Assembly: GCA_015178975.1 (NCBI GenBank)
Contig: WHVD01000260.1
Span: forward strand, 23,520-87,519
DNA from: Hysterangium stoloniferum
Lineage: Eukaryota; Basidiomycota; Agaricomycetes; Hysterangiales; Hysterangiaceae
DNA: 64,000 bases
Direction of reading: 5' to 3'
Shown here piece after piece: positions 1 to 13,000 of the stretch. The position numbers were made by a program, and so were the translations under genes. Every line of letters starts with the position of its first letter. Positions within the stretch are counted from its first letter, which is position 1. Under the pieces are notes generated by a model. The model ran no database searches, had not been told where the DNA came from, and saw only the letters and a list, made by a program, of their open reading frames with translations.

Positions 1-127
1 TCAGGTCGCGATAAAACTCTCATCTCAGTCAGACCTTCACGGTTCTGATTATGAGCATCTAGCCAGTCTCCTTTCTCGAGAAAATCATGGTCTGATATAG
101 AAACATAAACTTGCGATGTCTCATTCT

Positions 128-1500
128 TGTTATGTATTTTTAGGTTTTTCCGATTTTTAACCAATCTCCCCCTAAACAAATTGATAAAAACAAGTTCAAA
201 TGTACTTATATTGCGGCTACAATACTCTCCTGAATTTAACCTGATTTTTACAATTTATTTCATATTTTTATGATTTATTTTGGGAGAACTATCGAAATTC
301 TACTGTTTATTCTTTTTTAACTAAAAATCTTCGAAGTCGGCCTTCTGGCGCTTATTGCACAACGCCGCGGGAATATTCGTCACAAAAGGTGACTGTCGTC
401 ACAACGGTGACTGTCGTCACAACGGTGACTGTCGTCACAACGGTGACTGTCGTCACAACGGTGACTGTCGTCACAACGGTGACTGTCGTCACAACGGTGA
501 CTGTCGTCACAACGGTGACTGTCGTCACAACGGTGACTGTCGTCACAACGGTGACTGTCGTCACAACGGTGACTGTCGTCACAACGGTGACTGTCGTCAC
601 AACGGTGACTGTCGTCACAACGGTGACTGTCGTCACAACGGTGACTGTCGTCACAACGGTGACTGTCGTCACAACAAGTGACCGTCGTCACAAAATGCGA
701 CGACTTGTCACAAACGCGACACGCGCGGGAAAATTAAGTAATCAACACGCGCGCACAAAACTCAGCAACTTCGCGACGCGCGAGAACATTACATCAGCAT
801 ATATGCTACAATGGAAAGTAGCAGAAACTCCTGGAATATTCCAGCAGATTCCAGGTAAAATAGCTAAAAATAGGTAAAACAAGTAGCTAGAACATTCTCC
901 CATGTCTCAGATTTTACTGTATATAAGGAGCTCTGCTCCACCACTGAAATATAACTCATTTTAACCATCTTAACCAGCCACATCAGTGTGCCACTGCAGC
1001 AGCAGTTATATTCCACCCCTAGTTGGGCTGTTGGACAAATAGATACATACACTTAGTCACCTCTAGTTGAGCTGCTGACCTAAGCTAACCCAGAATCCCT
1101 TAACCACCTCTAGTTGAGCTGTTGGTTATCAATCAATAATAAATAAATAAACATATCAACTGTTCCCTTTTTGCCACCTCTTAGTTGAGTAGCTGGCTAT
1201 CCTTTATTACTAATCCACCTCTAGTTGAGTAGTTGGTTATCAATTAAAGTAATAAATATATTAGGTTATATTGAGATTAGGAATACATATATTCTAATTT
1301 CTACCCGGTTTTTGGCATAAACAAATACTGAGAATATTCTTGCAGAATCCTTAAGACTACATTAAGATCCTGATAAGTTAGTATCACAGTAGACCCTGGA
1401 GGTTAGTGTAAATAAAGCATATATTAGCCAAATAGTGTTTTATTCTATATCTAATCTTTTGACCTGTTTATTAATATTTTTACTGTTTGATAAATAGTAT
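128..1500. repeat. LTR-like repeat block X, copy 1
   Basis: The block begins TGTTATGTATTT at 128 and recurs in inverted orientation at about 30720-32459. Features include the C-rich run at about 167-176, an 18-bp array, four spaced copies of a CACCTCTAGTTGAG-type motif (about 1060-1235), and a TATA-like TATATAAGG near 919 on the + strand. The TG start and promoter-like layout suggest a long terminal repeat. The right boundary and the retrotransposon family could not be fixed, and a gag on the opposite strand lies next to it. Positions 1-127 show nothing recognisable. Confidence 0.5.
388..675. repeat. Perfect 18-bp tandem array, 16 units
   Basis: Sixteen identical consecutive copies of GGTGACTGTCGTCACAAC. 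Each unit holds a short inverted repeat, GTGAC and GTCAC separated by TGTC. Degenerate units continue to about 715. Long open frames in several phases here are an artefact of a unit length divisible by three. A degenerate related stretch with GTGAC spacing occurs in the inverted copy at 31660-31830. Confidence 0.95.
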
Positions 1501-1820
1501 AAAATATATATAAACTAGCTAGAATCGAAGTTGAATCTAGTTTCGGAATCAGTGAATTGTTATTCATATTTTAGTAGTGTTTTTACAGAAAAAGAACAAG
1601 CTTGCACAAGCAGCTCTCAAAATCTTCTTTGCGAAGTAGGGTGCATATATTCAAGTAAACTCTTGACTTCAGGGGTTCTAAGTCTATTCAGGCTGCCACT
1701 GATTAATATCAAATACTTAAATTATTTTACCTTGCAGTGAATTGAGTATTTGCACATTTTGATAGAGCATTGGACTCCTTTTTCGGAAAATAGTATTAAA
1801 ATAAGGCTAATACATCACAA
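1500..1820. repeat. Segment shared inverted with 30413-30720
   Basis: This stretch, including the 3' end of the neighbouring gag frame, matches the reverse complement of 30413-30720 with only scattered substitutions. The match shows that block X and the end of the gag were duplicated as one unit. The open frame 1531-1740 is conserved in the copy but has no recognisable domain. Confidence 0.75.
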
Positions 1821-4400
1821 TTCTCATTCGAGGATGCTTTCACATCTGAAATGATGTTGTCCTCTGGCTGAGGAAGGTAGACAGAAATGAAAATCGATTC
1901 CTCATCAATGTTATGTACTTGTTCCTGTACACTTAATCCATAAACCGTTTCATAAGCCCTTTGATCCTCCGCCTCCTCCATTGGGTTCTGCACGGAGCAC
2001 TTGTTAATAGAGACATAGTGCGACATCCTGCCCACATGGGGGCAGTCGATCTTGAAATGCTCTAAGCTCCCACAAATCCAACACTCCTTCGGAGGCTTGG
2101 CGATGCTTTTCTTGTCACTTCGTTCGAAAAAGAACTTGCCGTGTTTCTTACCCTGCTTAGCGTTCGATCTCCTAGGGACGGTTTTATCCTTGAGTTTGCC
2201 GAGGAGGACGTGGCCTCGATTAGTGGAGTCGATTTTTCCAGAGTGCTCCTCCTCATGCCAGAGATCCGACTTGTCTTGCTCAGTGATCATGACTCTGGGT
2301 TTCTGAAACCAATAACGTTCTCGATGTGTTTGAACCCAAGCGTTAATCAGAGCCTCTTGTAAATTGTTCGCGTAAGTCTGTAGGCTCATGATGTCATCGA
2401 TAGGTTGTCCCTGTAGAAGATAAAGCCATTCCATGGGTAGTGTCAGGATAAGTCTGTGCGTTTCGTCCTTCCGGTTTTGGTGGAACCCATACAAGAATCG
2501 ATAGAGCTTGACCCTTCGTTGAATGTAATGAACGGGTTGTCTCATGATTGTGACCGGCCTGTCAAAATTCCATGGCTTCCCATTCTAGAGCCAAGGATTT
2601 GCGCCAACGAGTTCCGAGTAGTCCTTCTACGATGCCCCAAAGAAACGATCTGTGAGATCAACTAAATTCAGTGTGATGTTCACGGTCTAGGGTGCTCCAC
2701 CGGATCTTAGCACCGCCAGTGAGTCGTCTTGGCAGAGCGACTCCCAACAATGTACTCATGGAGTCAGAGATCTCCGAGAGGCTCATAATATCCATGATGT
2801 AATCCAACACCTTGGATTGAGTCCCATCGTATTCGGGAAGGTCTGACCATTTGATCTTGATGTCGTTGGTGTTAAGAGCGATCCTTTTATCCTTAGGTAA
2901 GTCATCGATAGGTGCACTGGCTCGAGGCTGCATTGGAGTTTGAAAGGGAGAGTTAGGTACTCTACCGTGACGCCCCCCACGTCCCGAATTCCCTCCATAG
3001 CTTGAGGTACTAGAACTCCCAGATGAATTACTAGGAGGTCCTCCTGATGGCAAAAAAGGGTTGGAGGAGATCGGCAGGGAATGGTGAGGATCGACTGGAT
3101 TCAGCGATCCTTGACCAGCAACCTGACCAGCTATACCCTCGGTGAATGCAGTGGAGAAAGACGGTCGACCCCTGTTGGCGACTGATCGATATCTAGTCAT
3201 AGTTGGTTCATCACCCATGTTCGCATTGCCAGGGATTCGTTTGAACGCGACGCGAGAGTGGTGACTTTCCTGATGGGGGGTAGGGCTAGGTTCCGTCGCG
3301 ATCCCTCTCTCGATTTCGACCGTATTCAAAGGTCGACGAGGTTGAGCCTGATAGAGGGGGATGCATATTTCCATTCCTTTTTCCTGAAGACATTCCGCCA
3401 CCTGCATCCTCATGTCAGACAGGAAGTCTTGCAGAATAATGGGACGATTGAGCGAATGAAGGAAACGAGTGTCGGGAGAGCCATTCAGGGTACGAACAAA
3501 CGAACTTGTTGTGGAGATGGGCGAATCGGGTACCTGGATGGAATCACCATAAGGGTAAAGCACTTCCAAAACCATCTTATCGAGTCTTCTCTGATTTCAC
3601 CTTAACCAACCCCTTAAAGTGAAATACGCAAATGAAGAATTCCGAGTAATCCCGTTAAGAGACTCCTCCAGCATCCGAATGTAAATATACTGGTAGTCGA
3701 CTTTGGGGACGATATGATCCCCACCGAGTAGGACGTGAAGGATTTGTAACGCGTCATCGTGCGTGCGGAGCGCGTCGAGGAATGAGGAGAACACCTCTTG
3801 TTTAAGAACCGTCCTCCCTCCTTCCATAACAGAGGTAACTTCACTCGACCATTCGGGAATCGAGCGAGTCAAGTCCTCAAGGGTTCCAGGTCGTAAGAAT
3901 AGATCCTGCGCCGATAAAATAGCCTGATAACGACCTAACCAGACTGCTACAGTCACCGGTAAAAGGGGGTAGTCCGTATTGTACTCCTCCACAAAGGGAG
4001 TAACCTGATCCGTAGAAATTCGGTCGGCATAGTATGCATCCCATTGTAAGTTGATGGGCTGGGCATAAATCATATGACCCCTAAAGAATTGCTTAAGGAT
4101 GACCTGTTTAGGCGGGAACGAGAGAACGGGTTCAGAAGCATGGGTAATTTCAACCTTAGCTCCGGGGACGTTCAACTGCTCAGTTGACGGATGTTCTTCT
4201 CGTGGACTTCCAGGGGCATCCGTTGATGGTCCAGCTACTGCTTCGATGGGACTTCCAGGAGGAGCTGGTTTTTGAAAAGTCAACGAAGACTTCCTCATGG
4301 TGACGTTACGGGGTGGTTCCAGACTTGCAGGTCTTTGACGAGGTTTTGAACTACTCGGGGTCACAGAGGATCTCGGCGTTTGGTTCTTGCCAGTGGTCAT
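1796..4400 (-). pseudogene. Decayed Ty3-type gag polyprotein
   Basis: The minus-strand reading starts at 4400 and gives a long serine/proline-rich N-terminus followed by a capsid-like globular part. An in-frame TGA at 3597 separates it from the next open stretch (3575-2658) in the same frame. After another TGA at 2658 the frame shifts. The last part (2545-1796) contains the nucleocapsid zinc knuckle CWICGSLEHFKIDC (CX2CX4HX4C) near 2060-2100. Gag packages retrotransposon RNA into cytoplasmic particles. An LTR with a PBS-like sequence lies just upstream (4477-5094), and no protease, RT or integrase follows, so the element is incomplete. Both stops being TGA fits C-to-T decay. Identity as gag is firm from the knuckle and position; the exact lineage is not. 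Confidence 0.75.
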
Positions 4401-4476
4401 TTACGTGTTTAGAATTTGATAGTTAAAATAAATGTTTTTCTTTGTAGGGAAAGAGCGGTCCAGCTTGGATCACCAC

Positions 4477-5094
4477 TGTGAAGAGTGGTGGAAGTTCTAA
4501 CCGTTCTATATACGAAGAATATCGACCGTTTAGGTACAACACTAAGATGTATTGACTGTCTAAGTCCAATACAGACTGGACGCGTATTGACTACTTAGTT
4601 CAATACGGTAGAGAGAAGTAGCTATCTAGAGTAAGGTAGAGAGCTAGTACGAATAAGTAGAATCGACTGTTAAGTGCGATTCGGGGTGACTGCTCAAGTG
4701 TCAAGTAGAGTAACTAGAGAGTTGAATAGTAGAGTAGCGTGGATGTAGTCCTCGCAGGTTGAGGTAAGGATTGAGTTTCGACTAGTACAGTTCGAAACTC
4801 TGATTGAGTAAATAGCTAAAGCCCATCTGTGACGGTCGAGACGATACACCAATCACAACTTACAGGACACTAACAGGTGTCTGGGTAAGTCGTGGTTGCG
4901 GTGTAAAAGTGTCTGAGTTCTAAACTACAGGCGCTAGAATACATAAGTCTGCGTATGCGCCCACAAGAGTCGATGTACCGCATACATAGGTCGTCGAACT
5001 AATTATAGGTATAATAAAAGAGAGAAAATAAAGGAGATATAGTAAGAGCTCATCCAACTATAATTCCTGAGTGTATTTCGCCATACCTCTCACA
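4477..5094 (-). repeat. LTR of the gag-bearing Ty3-type element
   Basis: On the + strand it starts TGTGAAGAGTGG and ends CTCTCACA. On the minus strand it acts as a 5' LTR: immediately inside it the sequence reads TGGTGATCCAAGC, a plausible tRNA primer-binding site, and the gag start follows about 75 nt on. No 5-bp duplication flanks it, as expected for one end of a longer element. Relatives lie at 14652-15256 and, with a large insertion, at 26672-28559. Confidence 0.75.
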
Positions 5095-7047
5095 CAGATG
5101 GGCTAATACCAGTTCTCATGGCAATGGCTTCACCAGAGTGGCCAGAATCAAGCAAGGAGAGGATGGTGTTTTGTTGAGTAAGAGAGAGGGATCTGACCAT
5201 GATGGTGGTAAGGGATCAAGAAGTGTGGGAACTTTTTTAAACTCAGACATACTATTTACATGTATATATTTGTATGTACCAACAAATAATGGCCATTATT
5301 CTATGATTTGACTGAGATCCTAGTCATCAGTTCAAAAGTGAAAAAACCCTTTCCATAGTATTGCTGTTTTAAATGGATTATATCTCTATGCCCTGTGGCC
5401 CAAATCATGCGACCCAGGGAGCAATCTTGTAGCCAAAGGTATTTATGTACTATGTATGACTCACCAAAGCTGAGTGGAATTGCCACATTTTTGGAGTCAC
5501 TGTAGCTGTAAATGAGGGTCCAGAGGCTAAGGTCAAAAATAGTCATAAGTCCCAGTCTGGCCAGACACTAGCAAAAGGATTAAGCAGTATAAACAATACC
5601 CAAAAGGTAAATGAAGGTATTATTGCATACACTTCTAAACATGAGAGGGGGATTCTAAATGGGTATTCTAATTCAATATTCAAACTGAAGGATAGTAGTG
5701 TACATGATGGTGTTTTATACTAAAGTAAATGGAAGCACAGAGCTGAAAATGGAGATTTGATATTAACAGAACAAAGGAAATTGGGAAACAGAACAGGATA
5801 TTAAGAAAAGGAATACAAGACAACAGAACAAAGAGAAATATTCTGAGGTGGCAAATGATATGGTGAAGTGATGCAAGGAATAATGGAATATCATTAGAAC
5901 AGAACTGAGATAGAGTGGCTGGGAAAGGAAATAATTAAGCAGGTGTGTTGTTGGATATCACAATGCCACAGGACAGTATATGTAGGTTGAGAATACACAT
6001 AGGGGCCTGAACAATGTGGTTCTTAACAGAAAGGTTCTAAATCAATGTTTGATCTGGAGATTAGTAGAATACAAGACAATAATTTATACTAAAAGATTCA
6101 ATGACAGACAGCTGGGTGGAATGGAAGGAAAGTGGGGTATGAGTATGAAAGAGAATAAATGGGGATCTAGAATCTGCAGAAGTCCCCAATATGACATATG
6201 TGGGGAGGACAATCACAGCCATATGGGAAGTTGGTAGTCCAATGTGGAACAAAACACCTGACACTTCAAGAGAAACAAATTGAGGAAGAATGAAAATACT
6301 ATTCCAAGCCAAATATGTATTGTTTAAGGATTTTATTATTGATCCACGAGTAAGTATTCAGCAAGGTTCCAAAGAAGACTGCTTATGTTTTTTAGATTCA
6401 GTGAAGTTACAAAAGTATATAAAGTATAATTCTGAATAATGTAAACTTTAATCACTTTAAAAAAATAAATCTCTGAATGAGAATAAATGGGAAGCTGGAA
6501 TGTACACAAGCCCTCAATATAACATGGTCACAGAAGGTAATACAAACTGCTGATGTTGTGTTTAAAGAGATTATTATTGATCCACCAGGTCGCGAAGCAA
6601 CCAAGTAAAGTTGTGGGGGTGGTAGCATGGTGGGGGCTTGTGTTAGATATTTTGGGAGTCTTATCTGTTGTATAATGTTCACCACATGACCTTTATATAC
6701 CCAAATACCTAATTCAATCTCAGAATCAAACATCTGAGACAATACCAGAGTCTCGCCGCTTCTATGGCTCGCAGACTCCAACAGCTTGCCCCCACGGGTT
6801 TGTTGCAGAATTGCATCCGCTCCGCCACAAATAGCTCCGTGCTGACGAATCAAAGCTCTGGGCGCCCACCGGCGCCAAATTCCCAAATAGAATTGTTGAT
6901 ACAGAATAAAGTTGTGGTCACGGGTCACAGTAGCTTCGCACATTCCAACATTGAGCACATCATGTCGCAAGAACAGCTCGAAAACTCCAATAATCCTATA
7001 GGGAGTACTCATAACATTCGCATATTTCCTTTCTAATATCCAAATAG
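5095..7047. other. No confident gene; degenerate repeats
   Basis: AT-rich sequence with two diverged direct copies of a roughly 200-bp segment (about 6145-6375 and 6478-6605). Each carries a TTATTATTGATCCAC core. A + strand ORF (6764-7036, 90 aa) and a minus-strand ORF (7012-6452) overlap each other and have no recognisable domain. The 5' exon and promoter of the downstream GTPase should lie here, but I could not define them: the first recognisable exon has an in-frame TAG just upstream, so an earlier exon must be spliced on. Confidence 0.4.
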
Positions 7048-10000
7048 CACGTGAAACGTTTTCGAATTTTGGTTATTGGCAACGCCAACGCTGGAAAGAC
7101 AACCATTGTGGAAAAGGTGTGCCATGCCCAGGGTCGCGAACCGGTCTATCTCAATGTAAGTGATCTGTGGCATACCTAACTGCAATATCCCCAATGCAGC
7201 TTACTTTATGCTTTTGTTACTTATCTGATGTAGAGCAATTCAAAGTTAGAGCCGTCGGCCTCGGTCTGTGTTGGATCGACTTACACCTCCAGTGGTGGTG
7301 CACTCATGATAATTTTTTAGCGCGGAAACCATGAGATCGAACACCAGTTTCAATATCCAACTGCTCACGGCTTTGTATTTCATGACTCCTGCGGGTTCGA
7401 AGCGGGTGGTGCTGTCGAACTGCAAAAAGTCAAGGACTTTATTGAAAACCGAGCAAAGGGTGGACAATTAAAGGATCAATTGCATGCCATCTGGTGCACT
7501 GAAGTTCTGTGTTATTTTTTCAATTTCTGACTTTTGCGGTTCAGGTATTGCTTGCCAACTAGTAACGATAGAGGGATGACCAATGCAGAGATGAGTCTGT
7601 TTGAGAGCGGCACGGGAAATGGTCAGGAAGTGTCTGCGTCATGAGCTGAGCCTACTGATTATCATCCAAGTCCCAATTATCGCCATTTTCACGAAGATGG
7701 ATGCTCTGGACCAGGTGGCACGCAACCAGTTAATGTTTAATGACGATGACCTTTCTTGTGAAGAAATTGAAGAACAAGTTCCCAATCTGGCAAAGGCCAT
7801 GTTTCAAGAGAAATATCTCAAACGACTCGAGGAAGTAAAACACAAGCCTCGTTATGTCGTGCTGCTCCGTGGTATGCTCCTTGTCGATGACACAGCAACC
7901 CGCTCAGCCATACTGCTCAGACATGAACAAAGAGGATACTAATTGTGATGAACTGATCGTGAGAACCTCACAGGCCCTTGACCGTGACACTCTGAAACTG
8001 TTCTGTCTGTCGATATTGCGGATCAATATTGACTCTCGTATCAAACAAGTTATCAACAGGTGAGCTACCCAGTTCTCCGCCTTCAAAGCAGACGGCCAAT
8101 ACATGGATACCCAAGGATAATTATACCGCAGGTGCAAGGTGAGGGAGGATATGGCCAATGCAAGAAGCAAGACACTGTTGAATTCATGGGTATCACTTTT
8201 TCCAGCTGTTCTCGAATCGGACACATTTTCCGAAGAACAAGCAAAATCTTTGTTCTGCAAGGTCATGTGTTGTTTTCCACACGTCTTGGTGCGAGAATGT
8301 TGTAACTCCTGTACTTACATGTTTTAACGTTGGTAACAACAGCCCGTGAGTGACTCGCAGCTATCCTCTTGTCATGTCATTCCTGATATTTCATTGGTAG
8401 AGTGTGAGTGTCCATACATATGTTGACAATATCTGGAGATTATTGATTCCAGTATCTTGGCCTTTGAGTTTGTGAGTTGATCTTCCTTGTGATGTAATTG
8501 CCTCATCTAACTTAACATCATTCCTTCTGAACAGAATGTAGGTCTACCTTGGGAAGTGTTATCATTATGTTGATCCCCACTTCTCCTTGCTCATCACAGA
8601 AAGTATGTAACACAATTTCACTGCAGTCTACTTTTTTCTGTTCACAATCATTGAATTATTTTATTATTATGTTTCCAGCTGGTGAGTATTTTAGCAAATA
8701 TGATTTTATTACTGCTCAAGCTAGTCTATCATCCACTACCCCCCTTTAGATTGTGAGTATGGCTTCTTCATATTTTTCTTGGCTTCTGATATATTTGACA
8801 GGAAGTAAGCCCTTGCTGTTGTTTCAAGGCTGTATAAGCTTCATCTGGTACATTGCCAAAAGGATGTGAGTCTGTCTCCACCCAGTTTGCATATACTGGC
8901 TCATAACTGTTCCTGTAAACTACTATGTGGCAGATGGTGGGTCTTTTTGTACTGCATGTTCCTTTAGTGGTTCAATGACCTCGGGATGACTCAGGATGTA
9001 AGTATGCACATCCAATGCGCAAATGATTGATGCATGCTCATAACAGTATGATCTGACTGGTTTTAAACTGCACAGGAAGTGAGTATGCTTATATGGTCTT
9101 ATATGGTTATATTGAAGTTAACCTTAAATGATTCTACATTCTGAAAAGAATGTAAATTTCCTCTGAGTTCTAATTACATACTTCATTCACTCACAGTATT
9201 TTCTGCCTACTTGGACTTGATAGGCTGTAAGTTGGAATATTATGTGGATTTGGTTACTAAGAAATTCTGATACCATATTTGTAATCCTCAAACAGGTTCA
9301 TGTAAGTCTCCCAAATGGTTATAGTATGCTTATTAAAAATTGTCTTTGAGATAGGCTGTAAGTGCTGCCTATGGAAGGTTTGGAACCCTGTTCATGATGT
9401 GTTGGTTTCATCTTACCAACAGTTTGTATGTGTTGTCTGGTTAAATGCATTGTCAAGGTCTGGATAACAATGTTTGTGCTCATTGGTTATGTGGATTATC
9501 TACAGAGAGTGAGTGTATCAGACTCTGTTGCATTCCATTGCTAAATGGGCTGTGGACAATTTAGGAGGTTAGTCATCTACTCATTGTCATGTATAAGAAT
9601 ATGTTGAGTGATGGATTCATTGGATGTAAATCAGAGTGTATGCGTTTTCCTTTTTGTAACAAATTGAAGAAGGGTACTCAATGGGATTTCCATCTGGGAT
9701 TGCAGGTGGTGAGGGTTACTTGCTTGCTTGTAATCAGAATGATTATCACAACCTAAACTGATGTCTGGAACAATTGTTTGGGTTGTCATTATAGGATGTA
9801 TGTTTTTCATCCTTTTCCACCTCTCATGGCTCATCTCCCTTGGCATCATCTTCCCAGCAAGTGAGTTTCTGACTTTGTCATTGTCTGCCCCTCATGGTTC
9901 ATCTCCCTTGGCATCCTCTTCCCAGCTTGTGAGTTTCTGACTTTGTCCTTCTTGTCTGCCCCTCATGGCTCTCTCCTTTGGCATGCTCTTCCCAGGAAGT

Positions 10001-13000
10001 GAGTTTCTGACTTTCTCCTCCTTGTCTGCCCCTCATGGCTCATCTCCATTGGCATCCACTTCCCAGTTTGTGAGTGTCTGACTTTGTCCTCCTTGTCTGC
10101 CCCTCATGGCTCATCTCCCTTGGCATCCTCTTCCCAGCAAGTGAGTCTCTGACTTTGTCCTGTTTGTCTGCCCCTCATGGCTCATCTCCCTTGGCATCCT
10201 CTTCCCAGCAAGTGAGTTTCTGACTTGTACCTCCTTGTCTGCCCCTCATAGCTCATCTCCCTTGGCATCCTCTTCCCAGGAAGTGAGTTTCTGACTTTGT
10301 CCTCTTTGTCTGCCCCTCATGGCTCATCTCCCTTGGCATCCTCTTCCCAGCGAGTGAGTTTCTGACTTTGTCCTCCTTGTCTGACCCTCATAGCTCATCT
10401 CCCATGGCATCCTCTTCCTAGCTTGTGAGTTTCTGACCTTGTCCTCCTTGTCTGCCCCTCATAGCTCATCTCCCTTGGCATCCTCTTCCCAGGAAGTGAG
10501 TTTGTGACTTTGTCCTCCTTGTCTGCCCCTCATGGCTCATCTCCCTTGGCATCCTCTTCCCAGGAAGTGAGTTTCTGACTTTGTCCTCTTTGTCTGCCCC
10601 TCATAGCTCATCTCCCTTGGCATGCTCTTCCCAGGAAGTGAGTTTCTGACTTTGTCCTCCTTGTCTGCCCCTCATGCTCATGGCTCATCTCCCTTGGCAT
10701 GCTCTTCCCAGCAAGTGAGTTTCTGACTTTGTCCTCCTTGTCTGCCCCTCATGGCTCATCTCCCTTGGCATCCTCTTCCCAGTTTGTGAGTTTCTGACTT
10801 TGTCCTCCTTGTCTGCCCCTCATAGCTCATCTCTCATGGCATCCTCTTCCCAGTTTGTGAGTTTCTGACTTTGTCCTCGTCTGCCCCTCATAGCTCATCT
10901 CCCTTGGCATGCCCTTCCCAGGAAGTGAGTTTCTGACTTTGTCCTCTTTGTCTGCCCCTCATGGCTCATCTCCCTTGGCATCCTCTTCCCAGCAAGTGAG
11001 TTTCTGACTTTTGCCTCCTAGTCTGCCCCTCATAGCTCATCTCCCTTGGCATCCTCTTCCCAGGAAGTGAGTTTCTGACTTTGTCCTCCTTGTCTGCCCC
11101 CCATGGCTCATCTCCCTTGGCATCCTCTTCCCAGCGAGTGAGTTTCTGACTTTGTCCTCTTTGTCTGCCCCTCATGGCTCATCTCCCTTGGCATGCTCTT
11201 CCCAGTTTGTGAGTTTCTGACTTTGTCCTCCTTGTCTGCCCCTCATAGCTCATCTCCCTTGGCATGCTCTTCCCAGCTTGTGAGTTTCTGACTTTGTCCT
11301 TCTTGTCTGCCCCTCATGGCTCATCTCCCTTGCCATGCTCTTCCCAGTTTGTGAGTTTCTGACTTTGTCCTCCTTGTCTGCCCCTCATGGCTCATCTCCC
11401 TTGGCATCCTCTTCCCAGCGAGTGAGTTTCTGACTTTGTCCTCCTTATCTGAACTTCATAGCTCATCTCCCTTGGCATCTTCATCCCAGCGAGTGAGTTT
11501 CTGACTTTGTCCTCCTTGTCTGCCCCTCATGCTCATGGCTCATCTCCCTTGGCATCCTCTTCCCAGCGAGTGAGTTTCTGACTTTGTCCTTCTTGTCTGC
11601 CCCTCATGGCTCATCTCCCTTGGCATCCTCTTCCCAGTTTGTGAGTTTCTGACTTTGTCCTCCTTGTCTGCCCCTCATGGCTCATCTCCCTTGGCATCCT
11701 CTTCCCAGCGAGTGAGTTTCTGACTTTGTCCTCCTTGTCTGACCCTCATAGCTCATCTCCCTTGGCATTTTCTTCCCAGCAAGTGAGTTTCTGACTTTGT
11801 CCTCCTTGTCTGCCCCTCATGTTCATGGCTCATCTCCCTTGCATCCTCTTCCCAGCGAGTGAGTTTCTGACTTTGTCCTCCTTGTCTGCCCCTCATGCTC
11901 ATGGCTCATCTCCCTTGGCATCTTCCCAGCGAGTGAGTTTCTGACTTTGTCCTCCTTGTCTACCCCTCATAGCTCATCTCCCTTGGCATCCTCTTCCCAG
12001 TTTGTGAGTTTCTGACTTTGTCCTCCTTGTCTGCCCCTCATGGCTCATCTCCCTTGGCATCCTCTTCCCAGAAAGTGAATTTCTGACTTTGTCATCTTTG
12101 TCTGCCCCTCATGGCTCATCTCCCATGGCATCCTCTTCCCAGCTTGTGAGTTTCTGACTTTCTCCTCCTTGTCTGCCCCTCATGGCTCATCTCCCATGGC
12201 ATCCTCTTCCCAGAAAGTGAGTTTCTGACTTTGTCCTCTTTGTCTGCCCCTCATGGCTCATCTCCCTTGGCATCCTCTTCCCAGAAAGTGAGTTTCTGAC
12301 TTTCTCCTCCTTGTCTGCCCCTCATAGCTCATCTCCCATGGCATCCTCTTCCCAGGAAGTGAGTTTCTGACTTTGTCCTCCTTGTCTGCCCCTCATGGCT
12401 CATCTCCCTTGGCATCCTCTTCCCAGGAAGTGAGTTTCTGACCTTGTCCTCCTTGTCTGACCCTCATAGCTCATCTCCCATGGCATGCTCTTCCCAGGAA
12501 GTGAGTTTCTGACTTTCTCCTCCTTGTCTGCCCCTCATGGCTCATCTCCATTGGCATCCACTTCCCAGTTTGTGAGTTTCTGACTTTGTCCTCCTTGTCT
12601 GCCCCTCATAGCTCATCTCCCTTGGCATGCTCTTCCCAGGAAGTGAGTTTCTGACCTTGTCCTCCTTGTCTGACCCTCATAGCTCATCTCCCATGGCATG
12701 CTCTTCCCAGGAAGTGAGTTTCTGACTTTCTCCTCCTTGTCTGCCCCTCATGGCTCATCTCCATTGGCATCCACTTCCCAGTTTGTGAGTTTCTGACTTT
12801 GTCCTCCTTGTCTGCCCCTCATAGCTCATCTCCCTTGGCATGCTCTTCCCAGGAAGTGAGTTTTTGACTTTGTCCTCCTTGTCTGCCCCTCATGGCTCAT
12901 CTCCCATGGCATCCTCTTCCCAGAAAGTGAGTTTCTGACTTTGTCCTCCTTGTCTGCCCCTCATGGCTCATCTCCCTTGGCATCCTCTTCCCAGAAAGTG

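Noticed and set aside
388-675. CRISPR array
   Set aside because: Units are contiguous identical 18-mers with no spacers, in a eukaryotic retroelement context.
352-877. Long overlapping ORFs of VTTVTV- and CDDSHR-type repeats
   Set aside because: They arise because the 18-bp unit is divisible by three and lacks stops in several frames; no start context or downstream domain.
7246-8266. Minus-strand ORFs opposite the GTPase exons
   Set aside because: The + strand carries GNANAGKTT, DSCGF and TKMD with consistent introns; the minus frames are shadows.
8456-8471. A 19-nt exon after the CCAG acceptor near 8452
   Set aside because: It would shift the phase and break the frame; the GAG acceptor at 8468 gives a 3-nt exon and a normal intron length, although the acceptor is weaker.
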